A stretch of DNA of 14,581 bases from Baffinella frigidus (Eukaryota; Cryptophyceae; Cryptomonadales; Baffinellaceae). Positions 11,760 to 14,581 of this stretch are shown piece by piece. The notes beneath the pieces are model-generated. The model worked only from the letters and a program-made list of their open reading frames with translations, searched no databases and was not told the DNA's origin. Each line of letters starts with the position of its first letter. Position 1 is the stretch's first letter. The stretch spans positions 84,550 through 99,130 of the forward strand of contig MU647393.1 in NCBI GenBank assembly GCA_026770585.1. Reading direction: 5' to 3'. The position numbers and the translations under genes were made by a program.

Positions 11760-12114
11760 AAAAAAGCTGTCGAGGCACACGATACCCGCCAGCACATCCG
11801 CCCCCCCCTCCTCAAGCGCGTCATCAGGAGACGTGTTCATGCGCTCCGTGTCCATCCCCGCCACCTCCTCAAGGATCGCCGCCTCCCGCATGCCCTCCCA
11901 GCTGCGGGCGAGCTCCTCCAATGCCCAGTTTGCGCGGGCGAGCTCCTCTGAGAGCTCCCATGAGGCGCCGGAGCGCACGGTGAGCCATGGCTCTTTTGCA
12001 CCCCAAAGTTGACGGGTTGGTACTCACGGCCCAGCATGTCAAATTGAGAATAGTCGGTCGTCCGGATGAGTAGCGTGTCGCTGAAGCGCGCCGCGACGCT
12101 CATGGGGTAACGTC
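11760..12114 (-). CDS. Two-exon fragment of a second periplasmic-binding-fold gene (paralogue)
   Basis: Exon A is 12028-12114: acceptor CGGTTTTCAG, reading RYPMSVAARFSDTLLIRTTD then YSQFDMLG, donor GCC|GTGAGT in phase 1. Exon B is 11760-11947 (acceptor GAGCTCTCAG), or it starts at 11992 with a 35-nt intron. It reads ELARANWALEELARSWEGM, then REAAILEEVAGMDTERM and GGADVLAGIVCLDSF, and leaves at GTGAGG in phase 0. TLLIRTTDYSQ matches the place of exon 5 IALLWHTGSS, GMREAAILEE that of exon 7 GMTVVFETSY, and ADVLAGIVCLDSF that of exon 8. Upstream and downstream exons were not found. The family assignment is by pattern only. Confidence 0.45.
11981..12060 (-). repeat. R2 repeat copy 3 (the exon-intron junction itself)
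   Basis: Covers the end of exon A (GACTATTCTCAATTTGACAT) and the intron after it (CCCGTCAACTTTGGGGTG, then AGCC and GGCTCACC). This is the only copy whose coding part is intact and joined to a longer exon. Confidence 0.75.
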
Positions 12115-12258
12115 CTGAAAACCGGGTAGTTAATCCTATTGTATTGCCTTCGGTAGGCCGTAGGGGCCTGGGGGGGGTCTCATGAAACATTAGGTCCTAG
12201 GGGCCCTGCGGCCTACGGTAGGCAATACCGTAGGCCTAACTACCCGGTTTTCAAGATG
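12111..12258. mobile_element. CCTACGGTAGG-family foldback acting as intron end
   Basis: 148 bp with ends CGTCCTGAAAACCGGGTAGT and, on the right, ACTACCCGGTTTTCAAGATG. CTACGGTAGGCAATAC blocks lie in the arms. On minus its end reads CTACCCGGTTTTCAG|GACG, which is the acceptor of paralogue exon A; the far arm supplies CCGG|GTAGTT as a possible donor at 12243. Confidence 0.75.
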
Positions 12259-12292
12259 TTGCCCTGTTAAGTCTTTGAACCACGAGGGCACA

Positions 12293-12360
12293 CGTTGGAG
12301 CGGGAAAGAGCCCGGGCTCACCAAATCGGTGAGCCCGAATAGACTGACACAGCGCTAGAT
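12293..12360 (+). repeat. R2 repeat copy 4 with a perfect hairpin
   Basis: Reads GTTGGAGCGGGAAAGAGCCC, then a 10-bp stem CGGGCTCACC/GGTGAGCCCG around AAATC (12313-12337), then AGCGCTAG. Only the intronic part of the R2 unit is present, in the opposite orientation to copy 3. Confidence 0.8.
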
Positions 12361-12586
12361 TGTGGTCGGGACCGGTTTCGTTTGAAGTGTCCTTCGGCGC
12401 CAACAGGTCATTCAAGTATTGAGTGGTGGATGATTGAGGTTGGGTCTGCATGCATGGGTGATGCAGGAAGCGCCGGCAGGCATGGTTGATGGCACATGTG
12501 TGAACTGACCGCAATCTTTCCCCAAGAAAACTGTGGGCGATGCAGATTGTCCTATCGCGCGTGGCTTTCACCTTCGGCGTATGTTA
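12361..12586. other. No supported gene
   Basis: A minus-strand frame of 106 codons (12251-12571) crosses here but its end lies in repeats and no domain is recognisable. A CAT/GCAT-rich patch lies at about 12447-12495. Confidence 0.35.
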
Positions 12587-12748
12587 ATAGGCTAACGGCC
12601 TGAAAATGGGGTAGTCAGGCCTACGGCATTGCCTAGGACCTCCTACCGTAGGCCGAGACTTTTGGGTCCTATGATCCCTCGGCCTACGGTAGGAGGTCCT
12701 AGGCAATACCGTATGCCTAACTACCCCCTTTTCAGGCCGTTAGCCTAT
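12587..12748. mobile_element. CCTACGGTAGG-family foldback, complete copy
   Basis: 162 bp. The ends ATAGGCTAACGGCCTGAAAA and TTTTCAGGCCGTTAGCCTAT pair. The arms hold GGGGTAGT, GCATTGCCTAGGACCTCC and TACCGTAGGCC; the loop is about 18 bases. Its right half is shared with 1713-1796. Confidence 0.88.
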
Positions 12749-12823
12749 GAATGTCTCGTCCCGGATCATGTTCAATTTGAAAGAACATGGACTATCAAAC
12801 CAGATTCTGGCCCTAATTGAATT

Positions 12824-12841
12824 TAGTGAGGGCCCTCACTA
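12824..12841. repeat. Perfect 18-bp palindrome TAGTGAGGGCCCTCACTA
   Basis: Exact dyad symmetry about GGGCCC. Confidence 0.9.
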
Positions 12842-12897
12842 TCATAAGTCTTCGTCCAACTCCACTCCGAGCCACAAGATTTCAGCTAAGTCAACCA

Positions 12898-13556
12898 GCT
12901 CACCTAAGTCAACCTTCCCCTGCTTTCGTTTATATGGACCTGGCCACTAGGAAGCATGTAAAGTGTCATGGGACTACTTTTTGGAGGCAAATAAGTCGTT
13001 AACCGTCAACTTTTCCCGTCTTGTTCCCCCACACCGTTTTGAAGAGCTTAGTCCCAGCTGTCCTAAGTCATTTTCAAAAGTGAGCTAACTGTTTTGGTTT
13101 GGTAAATAGGCGACCTCAAATATTGCGTTTTTTGCTTACGTTACATAATTCGGGACTAATTTACTACACGATATGCTGACATTCTTGGTACAAATCTTTT
13201 TCAGAAAACTCGAATCGTTGCCTTTTCGGATGATTTTAGGCAACTGCTTCGACAAAAAAAACTTTGTGAAAGATGTCATGACATCCATCGATTTTTATGC
13301 TGACATAGCCTTTTTTATGTCATGGTAGGTGCATATCATGATATGAATGTGCACCTACCATGGCATGAAAACGCTGTTTCTAGAGAGTTTGAATGCCATG
13401 GTATGCATCGTCTATGTCATGATATGCACCTACCATGGCATGCATCGTGTAGTAAATTAGTCCCGAATTATTTAACAGTCCCGAATAACCTTACACGCTT
13501 CCTATGGACGGCATTTGACTTAAGGCGCTGGCTTTCAGGGGGAGTTGACTTAGGCG
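12898..13556. mobile_element. Larger foldback element with a second palindrome nested inside
   Basis: The left arm CACCTAAGTCAACCTTCCCC and then TAGGAAGCATGTAAAGTG with GGGACT are answered at 13472-13556 by AGTCCCGAATAACC, TTACACGCTTCCTA and GGGGGAGTTGACTTAGGCG. The arms are diverged; the 327-bp palindrome 13145-13471 sits at the centre. Confidence 0.65.
13145..13471. mobile_element. 327-bp MITE with 30-bp terminal repeats
   Basis: The ends ATAATTCGGGACTAATTTAC, then TACACGAT, are exact inverted copies on both sides. The TTTACTACACGA core links it to the ACTACAC family. The inside holds several nested palindromes around GGTAGGTGCATATCATG and CACCTACCATGGCATG. Confidence 0.88.
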
Positions 13557-13670
13557 AAATGTTCTGACTCCGAGTGAACTCCTATGAAAAAGCAGGGATC
13601 CGTTTTCTGTTGACTTAAACATATCCCCGGATTAGACCGGACTCCGGTACATCCATGTTGTCTGGGGACG
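13557..13670. other. Spacer without a gene
   Basis: Contains GTTGACTTAAAC and CATATCCCCGGATTA words seen elsewhere in repeats. Nothing else is recognised. Confidence 0.4.
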
Positions 13671-13811
13671 CCGAACCCATGAGCCCTGCACACTAAACGC
13701 TGAACCCTACACCCTACGCCCTACACCCTACATCCTGCACCCGACACTCTCCACCCTCCACCCTTTACCCTCAACCCTTTACCCTCCACCCTCTACCCTC
13801 CACCCTCCACC

Positions 13812-13843
<32 letters not shown>

Positions 13844-13975
13844 ACCCCAAACCCTAAACCCAACACCCGACATCCCACACCCTACACCGTATACCCTAAA
13901 CCCAAGCCCTCAACCCTCAACCCTAAACCCTAAAACCTAAACCCTAAACCCTAAACCCTAAACCCTAAACCCCGC
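13671..13975 (-). repeat. Degenerate CCCTAAA/CCCTACA/CCCTCCA heptamer array
   Basis: Blocks of CCCTACA, then CCCTCCA/CCCTTTA, then CCCTCAA, then a clean CCCTAAA block at about 13920-13972. The G-rich strand is minus, as in the 8363-10205 array. Confidence 0.9.
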
Positions 13976-14056
13976 TTGCAGGAAGAAGATCACCTGCAAG
14001 TACTCAAAAACTGGCAGATGGCAACCTTCACAATGTGACACCCGCCCTCTTCCGTT

Positions 14057-14178
14057 ACGGAAGCGTCGAGCACTGTTCACTTGTTTGGGACCTGAAGCGG
14101 ATCAAATCCCCTCTACGCTCCCTTTTTAAAAAGTCTGAAAAAGGGTGAGCGTAGAGGGGATTTGATCGACGCTTCCGA
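14057..14178. repeat. Long hairpin, one arm split by a 31-bp insertion
   Basis: GATCAAATCCCCTCTACGCT (from 14100) pairs with AGCGTAGAGGGGATTTGATC (to 14167), with CTTTTT/AAAAAG toward the loop. Beyond it, CGGAAGCGTCGA on the left pairs with TCGACGCTTCCG on the right, but 31 bases separate the two blocks on the left only. Confidence 0.8.
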
Positions 14179-14215
14179 AACTATCTTGCTCTTCCTGTTT
14201 TTGAACACCCTCTTT

Positions 14216-14353
14216 GATCCCTGCAAAATTGTTAATTAATTGCTTTCGGGCAACGAAATTTACTACACGATTGGGTCGTACTAGTAACCTTGAAGCATTT
14301 GTTTGGTAAATTTCGTTAAACCAAAAGCAATTAGTTAATTCGTTTGCGGGGAT
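14216..14353. mobile_element. ACTACAC-family foldback MITE, copy at the window end
   Basis: 138 bp. The arms TTAATTAATTGCTTTCGGGC and AACGAAATTTACTACAC pair with TAAATTTCGTTAAACC and AAGCAATTAGTTAA. R2 copy 5 begins 18 bp past its right end. Confidence 0.82.
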
Positions 14354-14370
14354 GATCTTGCTCTGCCTCA

Positions 14371-14496
14371 CTCGGGTTGGCCGACTATTCTCAAGTTGGC
14401 ATGCTCGGTTCGCGGTACAAACCCGTCAACGTTGCAGCGGCAAAGAGCCCGGGCTCGCCCAATTGGTGAACCCAAATAGATCGAGACAGAGCTAGA
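14371..14496 (+). repeat. R2 repeat copy 5
   Basis: Reads CTCGGGTTGGCCGACTATTC, then CCCGTCAACGTTGCAGCGG, then GAGCCCGGGCTCGCCC and GAGCTAGA. The exon part reads LADYSQVGMLG, still close to exon A TTDYSQFDMLG. Confidence 0.75.
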
Positions 14497-14553
14497 CCCT
14501 TCGAAAAGTGCAGCGTGTCGCACGTTTTGTACCCCAACCCGGGAACTCATCTC

Positions 14554-14581
14554 AGAAAACGAGTTCTAAAACTCGTTTTCT
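14554..14581. repeat. Hairpin AGAAAACGAGTT...AACTCGTTTTCT
   Basis: A perfect 12-bp stem with a 4-base loop at the window end; it may be one half of a longer element cut by the window. Confidence 0.7.

Noticed and set aside
11306-12012. Plus-strand ORFs of 179-225 codons rich in TPRAS or EHQPLEHQP
   Set aside because: They are driven by the 15-bp tandem repeat and lie opposite the exons A and B, which have splice sites and fold similarity on minus.

Overview
This window is eukaryotic nuclear DNA. It shows interrupted reading frames joined by spliceosomal-type introns (GT-AG, one apparent GC-AG), long intergenic and intronic stretches full of small foldback elements, microsatellites, and degenerate arrays of the TTTAGGG/CCCTAAA telomere-type heptamer. 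That heptamer is used by plants and green algae, dinoflagellates, oomycetes and some other protists. A microbial eukaryote, probably an alga or related protist, fits best; the sequence alone does not name it. Nothing bacterial (operons, Shine-Dalgarno sites, CRISPR) is present.

The main gene lies on the minus strand from about 6757 down to about 438. No single open reading frame shows it. It emerges when eight short exons (6594-6757, 5978-6056, 4586-4654, 3687-3730, 2013-2200, 1050-1079, 604-752, 438-453) are joined. Every junction keeps reading phase, and the joined protein reads as a signal peptide followed by about two thirds of a type-1 periplasmic-binding/receptor ligand-binding fold (Peripla_BP_6, LivJ/ANF-receptor type). 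Exon 7 has one in-frame TAA, and exon 8 runs into a TGTAGGG array, so the gene may be decaying. A second minus-strand fragment at 11760-12114 (two exons) looks like a paralogue covering the middle of the same fold.

Layout: 1-440 GA microsatellite and TGTAGGG array; 453-1080 exons 8, 7 and 6, with a TTTAGGG/TAGGG array inside intron 6; 1119-2000 intron 5 with foldback elements; 2013-2200 exon 5; 2201-3686 intron 4 with four foldback elements and a CT tract; 3687-6757 exons 4 to 1 with introns full of palindromes and G tracts; 6758-8360 upstream region with small repeats; 8363-10205 a 1.8-kb interstitial telomere-like array; 10401-11755 repeats and an uncharacterised region; 11760-12114 the paralogue fragment; 12111-14581 foldback elements, a nested palindrome and another CCCTAAA-like array.

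The most striking pattern is that exon edges have been copied. Exon 2 (both edges), exon 3 (end), exon 5 (end) and the first exon of the paralogue all have partial extra copies, usually with a hairpin element between copy and original. One hairpin family carries donor-like and acceptor-like sequence in each terminal repeat, so it could act as an intron in either orientation. This suggests intron gain or growth by introner-like foldback elements together with target duplication.
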